From the NCBI RefSeq assembly GCF_947507565.1, contig NC_089189.1, positions 1,860,001 through 1,924,000 on the forward strand: DNA of 64,000 nucleotides, written 5' to 3'. Origin of the DNA: Oscarella lobularis (lineage: Eukaryota; Porifera; Homoscleromorpha; Homosclerophorida; Oscarellidae). The notes beneath the pieces are model-generated. The model saw nothing but the letters and a program-made list of their open reading frames with translations, was not told the origin of the DNA and made no database searches. Of the stretch, positions 10,301 to 20,452 are shown one piece after another (position 1 is the stretch's first letter; the number at the start of each line of letters is the position of its first letter). The position numbers were made by a program, and so were the translations under genes.

Positions 10301-12565
10301 TCATCGCAGAAAAACCGAGCGTAGAAGATCTCCGCGATCGAACGCTGGGCGTTCGCGACATATGGGATTTAGGCGGGCAAGAAGTTTATCTTGCCACTCA
10401 CTCGGCCCTCATGCCAAACACCTTTGGGTTGTCTATATACATGGTTGTAATAGACATCTCAAAGTCGCTATCTGATAGAGCTGAGTCATTTCATCGATCA
10501 ACAGATGGTGACGTCACTAACCTGTCAAACGATTTGGGCTGGATTCGAACAAATGAAGACTTTCCACTGTACTGGTTCGGCTCGATCACAGCGGCCCACG
10601 AGGAAACGGCACGAGGCGATTATTGGTTAGGCGAAGACGAGGAGGTGAACCCACCACCTGTTTTTGCAATTGGTTCTCACCGAGACGTCGTGGAGAACGA
10701 CAATCAAAGGTTTCCTGATTCAGCCAAATGGTTAAGCCAGCAAGGACAACGTTTTGAGGAACTTCTAAGAGACAGCGAATTTGTTAGGCACATCGTTTCG
10801 CCCAAAAGAGGCGCCCAAGAAAGGAAAGACGATGAAGACCTTCGCGAGATGAGTCATTTCATTCAGCGAATATTTCTAATAGACAATTCCGTATCTGGTT
10901 CGGGTTCTCCGTGCCGAACTGTTGAGGAAATTCGACGCAGAGTAGACCGCATGGCTTCGACGTATTGCAGGCGAATGCAAAAACAGCCCCTATTTTGGGT
11001 GTACCTTGAACTTCTCCTTTTCCGTTGGCGCAAAAGCATGAAAACGATTGTGGCTAGAGTGGACGAAATAGCAGAGATCGCTCGGCAGCCGAACATCTGT
11101 GCTATATCAAGTCGCGACGAAATTCTGGCGGCGTTAATGTATCTTGCCAATGTTGGAGCAATTCTCTACTACCCGGAAGTAGATGGCTTGAAAGACATTG
11201 TTTTCACGAGTCCTACGTGGGTAATCAAAGCTCTGTCAGCGTTTGTGACGGCTTCTAAGCCGGGTCCAAATCTGGAACCGGAGTGGAATAACCTTAAGAA
11301 AACCGGAATAATGTCTAGCGAACTAATGAAGTACCGTCTCAAGCAAATGAGACAAGGAGCCAAGTCAGTTAGCGATGGGTCTGATTCCTCAGAGGACGAC
11401 AACCCGGAGAGCATTGAAAATGAAAATAAACTAATCGTTCGGCTTTTACAACTTCTTGACGTCATCGCACCTCCTGCTGAATCGTCTGCAAAAAATGAAT
11501 TTTATGTTCCGTCGATGCTAAGGAAGTCGTTTCTTTCGTCGCGAACTCGCTGGGAAGAGCACACTTACTCTTCCCATTTTCCGGCTCCTCTTATTGTCAT
11601 TCCTACAAAACTAAAGTTTGTTCCAGAATGTCTGTACTTCCGTCTTGTTACCCGTTTCCTAAATTTGTATTCGAAAATGCCACGAGTTTCTCGTCACCAA
11701 TGCATCTTTTTGGTGAACGATGAAGAATCGTCAGTACGAGGTACGCGTACACAGCAATATGTGTTTCTCCTCGAATACACTTAAATGCTATGTTTCGTAT
11801 TTTTCTGTTTGCAGTTGAAGTTGAATTGTTGTATCAGAGCCGAGGCAAATGGGTAGCTCTAACAATTCGTTTCATCAATAAAGAAGAAGACCCAAAAAAG
11901 ATTAGCCAAAATTTCTTGGCCTCGATCAAAAACGAGTTTCGGCGACAAATGAAGTCTATTTGTCAACAGGGCTTGCGAGGTTTCAAATACAGCATATGTT
12001 GTCAAATAAAAGAAGCCTGCCACATTGACAAGGAGTTGGGTATTGATCTCACTAATCTTGCTGTGATTTATAGTGACGAGGAGGAGTATTCTCCGAACAT
12101 TGCCCAACTCTCGAATCCGTTTGGTGAACCACTGGCTACGAATCGTGAAGATTTTCTTCAAATAAACGTTTGGTTTGAGCAACTTCCGGCTGTTTGTGGA
12201 TGTAAGACAGACTTATCGATATAGAAAGAACAAATTTTCGTTTCCTTCAAGTTTGTCTCTTTGTAGGTTCGCTTCCTAAGGTGATAGACAGCGCCTTAAT
12301 TCGTGCCGTCGCGACGCTAGCAGCAAAAGCTAATTGGGAACTCCTTGTTCCCTTTTTAAGAGCAAAAGTCGGTGCTTCCGGCGTGGTGCAGTACACAGAG
12401 AAGTACCGCAGCCACTTACTTCGGTCTATTGCGGTCATAGAGGATTGGGTGCAAGACAAGGGCTCCGAGGCAACAGTAGATGTCTTCATTAAAGTTTGTG
12501 AGCAGTGTAGTATTCATCACGATAACGTCGAAGCCGCTTACCGGCAACAAATCGCTTTTCAGTAG
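7331..12565 (+). CDS. Gene C: kelch / ROC-COR GTPase / death-domain protein (ROCO family)
   Basis: Eight exons (7331-7889, 7941-8095, 8146-8325, 8379-8529, 8580-8692, 8740-11740, 11815-12201, 12267-12565) join in phase to 1614 codons. Exons 1-4 encode six kelch blades (LLWGGG, YQFGGG, VMMGGY, ILIGGD, LLWGYG, LRYGG), closely matching gene D. The 3-kb exon 6 holds a Ras-of-complex GTPase: Walker A GQDGAGKSCL about residue 777, switch II DLGGQE about 929, and an atypical G4 GSHRD. A long insertion lies between Walker A and switch II. A COR-like region and an acidic spacer follow. The last exon has death-domain character (WELLVPFLRAKVG, IEDWVQDKG). ROC-COR plus death domain is known from DAPK1; a kelch N-terminus in place of kinase/ankyrin is unusual. 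Likely a cytosolic, GTP-switched platform for death-fold partners. Confidence 0.83.
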
Positions 12566-13446
12566 CGGTTTTATTGTACTAATCCTGTTTCCTAATATTG
12601 CATTAATGTTTTATGCGTTTCTTTCGTGTTTACCATTAGCAATAGTTTAATTTTCTCTCGTCCCCTGTTTCCTAATACTGGCTCCTTCCCTTTATGCCTC
12701 TGCGTGTCTTTCACGAAAGACATTGACGCGGGATTGCTTACCAGGGAGAGGATGCGTCGTCTCCATATATGGCCATAATGCGTGGGATTCGCGAAGGAGG
12801 CGGAACCGCTTCCTCGAAAAATCGTCCGCTACGACGTCCTCTCGACTTCAACCGGCATCCCACGCATAAAAACGTGCGTGAAAGAGTTAAAGACCCTTTA
12901 GTAGCTCACCAGTCCTGACGAAACTGGCTAGAAAGGCCAACAACGAAGAATAGCGACGACGTCGCGGGTATAAGGCCACTCTCTGGTTTCTTCAGTGCGT
13001 CGATCGACTTTCTCCATCTTCGCGCAGGCTGCAGGAGCTTAGATTCATGGGAGCTCAGTGGCTATGGTGATCTACGTACGTGCAACCCGGATTAATTGCT
13101 CGTGGAAGAAATTATCTATTGGCCATAATTGCTACACACGGTAAAAAAACTGACATCACTAGACAAAAATATTCAAAAGAATAAACACGGAACGACAAAT
13201 AAAAACATTTTGCCTGTCTATGGCCGACAGAACACCAACGTTTCTTCGAACAAGTTGAATTGCCCAACTGTCGCTTTAGAATGTTCTTTTGCCTCTTGAA
13301 GACTCAGCGTCAATATTTAGAGCACATTCTGTGGAAACAGGACGATTTCACATTGCAAGACATAAATAAAGAATTAACTAATAAGCCTGCTAATTAATAA
13401 TTATCTACTTAGCTTACGTTTTTAATGGTTAGGAGACAGTTGACAA
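12566..13446. other. Non-coding spacer after gene C
   Basis: No exon-like stretch was found. The region contains pyrimidine-rich runs, a short inverted pair around 'cgtgggattcgcgaaggagg' and 'ccggcatcccacgcat', and AT-rich DNA near 13370-13410. The 3' UTR of gene C is presumably at the left edge. Confidence 0.4.
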
Positions 13447-13638
13447 TTACAGTTGCATTCGCGTGTTTTCACCATCAGGCTCAACTCCTTCGTATTTCAT
13501 CGACAGATTTTCGACAAGATCAGATACGTAGCGTCCAATCAATGTCAAACCAGTTCTATGCAGTATCTCTCGTTGATAGGGAGCAATGATTAAAAAGAGC
13601 ATCAGCACTTGAGTAGCAAGGAGATAGAGCGTCTGAAC
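13447..13638 (-). CDS. Orphan terminal exon encoding a membrane helix
   Basis: Read on the - strand, 63 codons are open to a TAA. They start with a hydrophobic helix (TLYLLATQVLMLFLIIAP), then an amphipathic region (REILHRTGLTLIGRYV), then a polar acidic tail. The composition looks like real coding sequence from the C-terminus of a membrane protein. An AG precedes it, but no matching upstream exon is evident; the hairpin repeat lies there instead. It could be the last exon of a longer, broken gene or a chance open frame. Confidence 0.3.
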   Translation of the reverse strand, partial: VQTLYLLATQVLMLFLIIAPYQREILHRTGLTLIGRYVSDLVENLSMKYEGVEPDGENTRMQL

Positions 13639-13724
13639 TGATCTAGCTATTGTTGTCTGGTGCTTAATTAATTAGAAATAACAATTAAAAAGACCAGGTT
13701 CGCTCTGATTGGATGTACATCCAA

Positions 13725-13942
13725 CAATTCGAGCTTTGCAATAACTTGCCAAGCGAGCAAAGGATATATAGTTGAATTGCATTCACGCCGCTTTTGTGGG
13801 ACTGGGCAGCTCGTGCGGTTGTTATCGTGGTTTTTATATTGTGTTGTTATATGAGATGAGTCATCCGGTATAGATGGCTAGATGGTTTCTTTCTTTCCGC
13901 ATATGAGATGCGGAAAGAAAGAAGCCATCTATACCGGATGTA
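13725..13942 (+). repeat. Partial copy of the hairpin-bearing dispersed repeat
   Basis: The stretch starts near 'attcgagctttgcaataact' and matches 38975-39210 on the same strand and 27465-27605 in reverse. It ends in a long imperfect inverted repeat (13858-13941): arms of about 38 nt around 'ccgcatatgagatgcgg', with outer ends 'catccggtatagatggct' and its complement. This copy stops after the hairpin; the other two continue for several hundred bases. No coding capacity, so it is non-autonomous. Confidence 0.65.
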
Positions 13943-13988
13943 GGAGAGTCGGCAAAAGGTGCAAGTGGCGATTAGACCAATAAGTTTC

Positions 13989-14040
13989 CAGGGTTTTGAA
14001 GATGCCTCGCCTCTAGAGGCGAGGCATCTTCAAAACCCTG
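13989..14040. repeat. Perfect 52-bp palindrome
   Basis: Two 26-nt arms (starting cagggttttgaagatgcctc) are exact reverse complements without a spacer, centred on 'ctct|agag'. It sits about 50 bp after the hairpin repeat. It could be a cruciform-forming site, a foldback remnant or a site of inverted duplication. No terminator role is implied. Confidence 0.85.
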
Positions 14041-14395
14041 ACTCACTGACTGCGTGTACGGTGACGCTGGTGCTTAGCAGACATGCTCCCTTGATCCCGT
14101 ATAACGGTAGTTGACGGTGGTTGAGTCCACAGCCAGCGCGTCTAATGGATCTGAATGGGACGGAGAATCCACCAATTGGAGACCACGGTCAACTGAGCGT
14201 TCCTATTCAGCATGCCAATAATAGGCATGCTTATGGGATTATCGACGTCTAATCCCACGTAGAAACCCGTCGACTTCAAGACGACCGAGAAACTGGACCG
14301 AGCTCGAGAGCCGTGAGATAGTAGCCACTAAGTGGAACGGACCTCTTGAGCCAGGAGGAGTCCGCGGTAAAGCAATAAATATCCGATAAATGATG

Positions 14396-14401
14396 CACGT
14401 G
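14396..14401. promoter_or_regulatory. CACGTG box upstream of gene D
   Basis: A CACGTG palindrome lies 55 bp before the ATG of gene D, in a setting ('gatgCACGTGatgcg') like those near the other cluster genes. Regulatory role inferred. Confidence 0.3.
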
Positions 14402-14456
14402 ATGCGTTAGCGCATTCCTTTGTTCTGTCTTTCTTGACCGTGTTTGCAGTTGAAAG

Positions 14457-16986
14457 ATGTCTTTCATGCGTTCCTCATCTCGACGTGGACACGTCGCTGT
14501 CGCGATCGATCAAGAAATGCTTCTGTGGGGAGGAGAAGCGATGGTCGCAACGACGGGAGAGAAGTACTTGTGTCCTCCCCATCTGATCGAGTGCTTTAAT
14601 CTTGCGACGAGTGAATGGACTCAACGACGAGCCATATCGAACATGCCCGACTTCGACATTCCTCGACCATGTCTCAGCGCACGAATCGGTGTCGTCCAAA
14701 ATCGGTACATTTATCAATTTGGTGGCGGGTATAGATTGCCTAATGGCTGTCGTGTCTATTCAAACAATGTTCACAAATTGGATGGATTGACACTCGAATG
14801 GCAACGAATTGTTCCCAGTGACCAAACCACGCCCATTGGGAGGAGGAACCATGGAATGTGCGTATTAGGAGGAAAAGGAGACGAGCATCTCGTCATTGTT
14901 GGCGGATACGGAACGACGATTGTTTCACCAACACCAGAAGGGTCTCAATTCGTTACTTCACCAAAAAATCTTGACAGGGGGTGTAACAACGAAGTTTGGC
15001 TGTTTTCCTTACGAGAGAGTAAGTGACGAGTAAAATTGCTTTGAATTTGATGTTAACATTTGTTTGAAGGAAATTGGATTCCAGCTGAATGCACAGGAAC
15101 AATGCCACATCCTCGATCCTCGCATTCTTTTACTGCAGTTGATATTAATCAAGCAATTCTCATTGGTGGTAGTGACTGTACAATGTATTATGATAATATT
15201 TATGTTTTTAAATTGCTCTCAAAGGTACGTAATTTAAATTTTTTCTTAGAATATGTAAATTAGCTTATGTAGGAGTGGATCCAAGTTCATCTGATGGGGC
15301 CAGAACGTCTTCCTCCCTTAGTCGGTCATTCAACTACTGTCTTTAATATTCCCCGGTTAGGATCAGTTGCTCTCATCTTGTGGGGATTGACCAATGAAAA
15401 AGACACGATTCGCTTTGCTCATCTTATTGTCCTTAAATCTCTACAATGCCATAAAGTAGTGACGAATATTCAAATTAGAACTGTGATTCACATAGTACTT
15501 ATTTAGGTTGCATTTTCCGATAGTGTTATACAAACTGTATATCAGTCAACGTGCTCTGTACTCAAAAGAGATGTTTTATTTATATTACGTTTTGGTGGAA
15601 CGAATGACTTCAAAACATGGAAGCCGGTGGCCTTGTTCGACATTTTAAATTTTCGTATGTCTGTAAAAATTTATGATTTAATTAATGAAACCTGTTTTGT
15701 TCGATTTCAAATCAGGTGTTTCCGGAACGTCATTGTCACATGCCTCAAGGGTAGGCGTAGTAGGCATAGTCAATGCTGAATTGCTTGTAATATCATTTCT
15801 TATGAAGGTCTTAAAGTCTTGCCTCCTTCCGTGTCAAATAGCTGATCTTCAGGACGCAGAGCAGGCAGAAGTAACTGGTACACACGTAGACGAGTCTCTC
15901 TAATTTGTCTCCAGATATCCCTTTTGGATCCTTCTCTCCAAATTGATCGAAACAAACTGAAATACGACGAGGAGGCTGATTTCTTAGGCTCAGGTGGCTT
16001 TGGAGAAGTCTACAAAGCGACACTAAAAATGGAAGAGAAAGAGCAAACGGTCGCTGTCAAAGTATTCAGGAGTTTCAGGCAAAGAAGAAGAAAAAGGTGA
16101 GTTGAAATTTTGTCGCCGCTCATTTTTAACTCTTCTTTAGAGAGTGTGATGATTTCAAGAAGGAAGCATCCATTCTTCTTCGAATTTCACCACATCGTTT
16201 CATAGTCAATTTGATTGGACTCTGCACTGACGTCAGGCACTACGCTCTTATAACGGCGTTTGTGAGCGGAGGCGACTTGCATGAGCTCCTTTCTTCGGAC
16301 GACGCAATGATTGAAAAGATGGAGGTAAGAATATCGATTGCCAGACAAATTGCAATTGGTATGGTTCATCTCCACTACAATCGCCCTCCTGTCGTTCACT
16401 ACGACTTGAAATCGGTCAATATCCTCTTTGACAGAAAAGGTGACGACTTCATTTGCAAGGTTATAAGCTTTGAAAACTTTCAATATTTATATGATCTCGC
16501 CATTATCGTAGATTTGCGACTTTGGTCTTTCAAAAATGGCAAATGAAAGCGCCGTGACAAGCTATCAATCCGCTGAATCAACTCCTTCTGGCACTGTTGC
16601 CTACATCGCTCCTGAGCGGTATCGCGCCGCGTTTCACGAAGGCGGAACGCGACGTGTGATAATAGAAAAGGCAAGAAAAGCCGACGTATACAGCTACGGA
16701 GTATTACTGTGGGAAATTCGCGAAAGGACTCTCGCGTACAAAGGTTAATTGGCAAATATTTTAATTAATCATAGTATTCACTAAGGGACGATTATGTGAA
16801 GGTGTGCCAAACCCTGTCATTCATTCCGAGGTTCAAAAGGGTAACAAACTCCCAGACGGCCCAGCAGCGTCGCAAGCTCCGCCACACTACAATAGTCTTT
16901 TGTCTACGTGCACCGATATGAGTCCGGACCAGAGGCCAACGTTCCGAGAAGCGGTATGGATCCTTGAAAGCGACATGAGTTTTTAA
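14457..16986 (+). CDS. Gene D: kelch / TKL-type protein kinase
   Basis: Nine exons (14457-15018, 15070-15224, 15273-15455, 15507-15654, 15716-15870, 15915-16096, 16141-16459, 16512-16743, 16775-16986) join in phase to 715 codons. Exons 1-4 match gene C exon for exon, with the same phases, and encode six kelch blades (LLWGGE, YQFGGG, VIVGGY, ILIGGS, LILWGL, ILRFGG). A hydrophobic linker exon follows. The kinase has glycine loop LGSGGFGEVY about residue 425, VAVK lysine about 450, HYDLKSVN with Asp about 550, DFG about 571, APER and DVYSYG. Only the HRD arginine is replaced (by Tyr), so activity is likely. No signal peptide is seen. The last intron would be only 31 nt and the linker exon border is ambiguous, so these two joins are the weakest points. 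Confidence 0.78.
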
Positions 16987-17877
16987 CAACTGGCTACAAA
17001 TGGCCGTCTAGTACTTTTTAGGATTTTTTATGTTTTGTATATGTGAGTGTTTTTATCGGTTTAATTTATCATCTTTTCTATTTCTGCTCTTAGAATGGGT
17101 ACCTATACAGATATAAACCACGTCATCTACACTGCAAGTTGCAGATGTTGGGTTGAAGTCATGTACGAAGTTCTAACAAAAATTTCATAAGAACAGACGT
17201 AGCGGAGATAAAAAAGGAGAGCCAAATCAGTAGGATAAATAGAGTTCACGTGACTATTGAGAGACCAAAGCAGTTCAAGCCTCGCAGAGCGAGTTCCTGC
17301 TTATTTTCTCGCGCCCCAGTGTTAATTATTGATTTATTTTAATTTACCCGTAAGGAAAATTTCGGGAGTTCTCATGAGATTTCTCGCGAGATTTTCGCGT
17401 TTTCTCATAAAAATCTGTCACGTGAAAAATGGACATCTTATGAGAACGTAGAGAATTTCATGAGGTCCTTCTCATGCTTCAAGTAAAACAAAAAGCCCAA
17501 AAGAACATAAAACGCAAAAACTAGAAACACATAATTGATAAAATTTGCTTTCCATGAAATAGAAATTTCTTTATAGTTCCTCCGCCAATAATTCCTTTCC
17601 TAATTCTTTCCTCTAAAAAAAACAGAAATAACATTAAATGGTACCTTTGCTGTCTTTTATGGCAGAAGGATATATTCCCACTAAAATTGTAAATGCCACT
17701 AATGGCAGTAGAGTATAAAATCTCGTCTATTTACATCTCTAGAAAAGATAATGTAATTAGATGAAATACTGTACCAAAATACACCCTATTAAAATAAATA
17801 TATACATAAAGGATTGCTGCACCTAAAACCATACCTATAGAGGCTATAATATGCCAACTCTAATACTATTTTCCAAA
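16987..17877. other. AT-rich spacer between gene D and kinase fragment E
   Basis: No exon was found. A CACGTG box sits at about 17250 and another at about 17420. Around 17370-17480 there are several near-copies of 'tctcatgaga' and 'cgcgagattttcgcg', giving local dyad symmetry. The rest is AT-rich simple DNA. Confidence 0.35.
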
Positions 17878-18877
17878 ATGGCGTCAGGACGTCTGGACGA
17901 ATCGCGACGAAATCTCGACCAATATTTTCAAGTTCTAAGCATTAGCCCGCAACGAATTCAGTTGTCTGAAGACAAACTAGAAACAGGATCCTACGCAGGT
18001 GAAGTCGATTGAAAGCCTAATTAATTACGTACTAGTGACTTTTTTCACTTGAAGACGTGTTCATCGGCGTTTGGCACGGGATGGAAGTGGCCGTGAAAAA
18101 GTTTCACGTTAATATCACAAGCGAAAGAACGATTCCCTTCTTCCGAAGCGAAGTTTTCACAGCCAGTCGACTCCATCACCCCAACATCGCGTGCGACTGT
18201 TCGGCGCAATGATGAAACCAGGCCTATCATTTCAAATCGTATCCGAATTGCTCGAGGGATCGGTGAGCGAATTGATGGATGCCGCTCTTTCGTCCGGCAC
18301 CTATCTTTCCATTTACGAGCAACTTTCAATTGCCGCCGAGATGACTTCCGCTATTGCCTACATGCACGAGCTCCTTCCCTGTCCATACGTTCACGGCGAC
18401 ATTCGTTCGACGAACGTGTTGGTAACGAGGGATATGACAGCGAAGGTATCCGATTTAGGAGCAGCTCATCTCTTGGGCAGCTCTGAATCGACGGGTCCTC
18501 TCAGTCCCTATTATGTCACTCCAGAACGAAAGGCTCCCATGTCGGGGTGCAGTTCGTTGCCTAGCGACGTGTACAGTCTAGGCGTTACGTTGATTGAAAT
18601 ATTTACTGGCGTGGCTCCCGTTCCCGAGGAGAGAAGTAGTCAGCTGAGCCGGATGATGAATCGAGCTCGTTTGCACATGGTATGCTCGAGAATGATTGCT
18701 GGTGAAGCCAATATTGGAAATCGTCCGACGAGTGGGCAGTGTCTTACGATTTTTAAAAATGAGATCGATGATTGATGATTGCATTGGGCATGGATTTCGA
18801 CCAATAAAGCGATTAGTAAAGGGAAAGTTTGAGGGAGAAGGAACAAATCATACACGTTATTCGACGTCTTTATATAG
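17878..18877 (+). pseudogene. Gene E: 5'-truncated, frameshifted copy of kelch-kinase A
   Basis: This is the copy-2 end of the segmental duplication. It keeps the second half of the last coiled-coil exon, the intron and the kinase exon of gene A, but no kelch exons. An ATG at the junction opens the frame MASGRLDESRRN. The kinase frame is broken by two extra bases after HHPNI. Near the C-terminus a duplicated 'gatgatt' creates a TGA, and the conserved tail is partly deleted. Because the intron is kept, this is a DNA-level duplicate and not a retrocopy. Confidence 0.85.
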
Positions 18878-20452
18878 TAGGTTAGACTCGTTATGTATTG
18901 ACTATTTCTTTTGTGCGTGTTAGAGACGTGTGTTGGATTAGTACTCGATCACGTGACAAATTACAAATGGAATCCGAGACTCGAGAGCAGAAGCTCGTAT
19001 TCTGCCTCGCTGCCAACTGCCAGCGTCTGAAACGCACATTAAACGTTTCAGGCATAGCTCAGGCGCTGATCGAGCGTGGAGTCGTAAGCGAAAACGCTCT
19101 CCAGAAAGTGGGACGTCTCGTCGGTCAACATACGAGCCTAAATCCTACACTGAACCTTCTCAGAGCTTTATTCGACGCTCTGTCTCATCGAAATGAAGAG
19201 AGAAAGCATAATCTGAGCGTATTCGTTCTTGCAGCAAGGAGGCGGAACGATGACGTAATTAGTAGCTGTCTTCCTTCTCTCGGTAAGCAAGTTCAGAGAA
19301 GCCTCGTCAGAAAGCTGACTTGGTTCATTTGTTGTTTGTTGCAGACCTCAGCGAGTGTGAATTAAATGAATTGTTCTTTCCTCTGAAGCGCACGAGCTCT
19401 CCGTTTGGTACGTTCGTCTCTGAAACTCAAACATTTATTCATTTGTTTAACTTCTCATTTATTTAGAAATAAAGCAAACTTTGGCTGATCTCGACGAAAG
19501 CGACTGCCTCGCTTTCCTGGAGAGTATTCTTCATGAAAGCAGCCGTAGCGATAGAAAGCGTTTTCAAAATCTTTTGGCGCACGCTTCGCAAGCAATGAAT
19601 TTTGAGTCGGTTTCAAAAGCAGCAAAGAAATTGTCACTACATTTGGCAGTCAATGAAAGCCATAGCCTTGAACAGGCCCAGCAAAGTTTCAGCACCGTTT
19701 TGCTGAGTATTGCTATAGGTTAGATTTTTCCAATAGATGATTATGTGTGATACCAGACTGAAAAGAGATTTTCTACAGAGAGCTACGATGTTTCTATTTA
19801 CAAATTTGCTACTGAAGAAGTGAACAGGAACTGGAAAGCCCTAGGAGTTTTCCTCGACTTCAGCAAACCGGAGTTAGACAGCATGGAACATGACGGAAGA
19901 ATACGCCAACTAACTTCAAAGGAGCTAGCATGGAATCTCGTTTCCAAGTACGTTCAGGACAATGGGCCAAGTGAAGTGCTTCTGTCGCAATTGCGAAAAT
20001 GTCTTGAAAAAGTCGTGCCAAGAAACGAAGACGATCAGTGTGACGAAAACAAGTGGCTCAGAGGTGCACCTTTTGCTACCAAGTCATTCCTAAAGTACGC
20101 GTTTCCGTCTTTTTGTTTGTTAGCCTTGCCCAAACAGATTAAAAATAATCCGCCTCTGTTTGGTCAAGAAGGGCAGCTTCACGAAATCGAGACATTTTTC
20201 TGGAGTGGCAGAGTTCGTGAAGGTCGCGTTAAACCAAGTGGAAAATGCAAAATTCAAGTAGCTCATACTTCACTCTAGAGAAAACTGGTCAATTTTTTTT
20301 CCTAGGTTTTAAGCGGTCCTGGCGGCATGGGAAAGTCTTCCCTTGCCTACTGCTATGCTTTTCAATTTTGCAAAGAATATCGAGGCGGAGTTTATTTGCT
20401 GAGCAGCGAAACGTCTGCGTCATTACTTGCTTCTCTTAGACAAAGTGTAAGT
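17893..20452 (+). repeat. Segmental duplication, copy 2
   Basis: Partner of 3749-6284. In this copy the kinase part is broken and the NB-ARC gene is intact and continues beyond the right edge, so it is the fuller source for that gene. The left edge abuts unrelated AT-rich DNA. Confidence 0.85.
18950..18955. promoter_or_regulatory. CACGTG box before gene F
   Basis: The box lies 11 bp before the chosen ATG in the sequence gatCACGTGacaaatta, shared with copy 1. Function inferred only. Confidence 0.35.

Noticed and set aside
12905-12945. Hammerhead-ribozyme-like core ('cctgacgaaactgg', with GAAA nearby)
   Set aside because: CTGACGA fits the core consensus, but no stem II can be formed before GAAA and stems I and III are absent.
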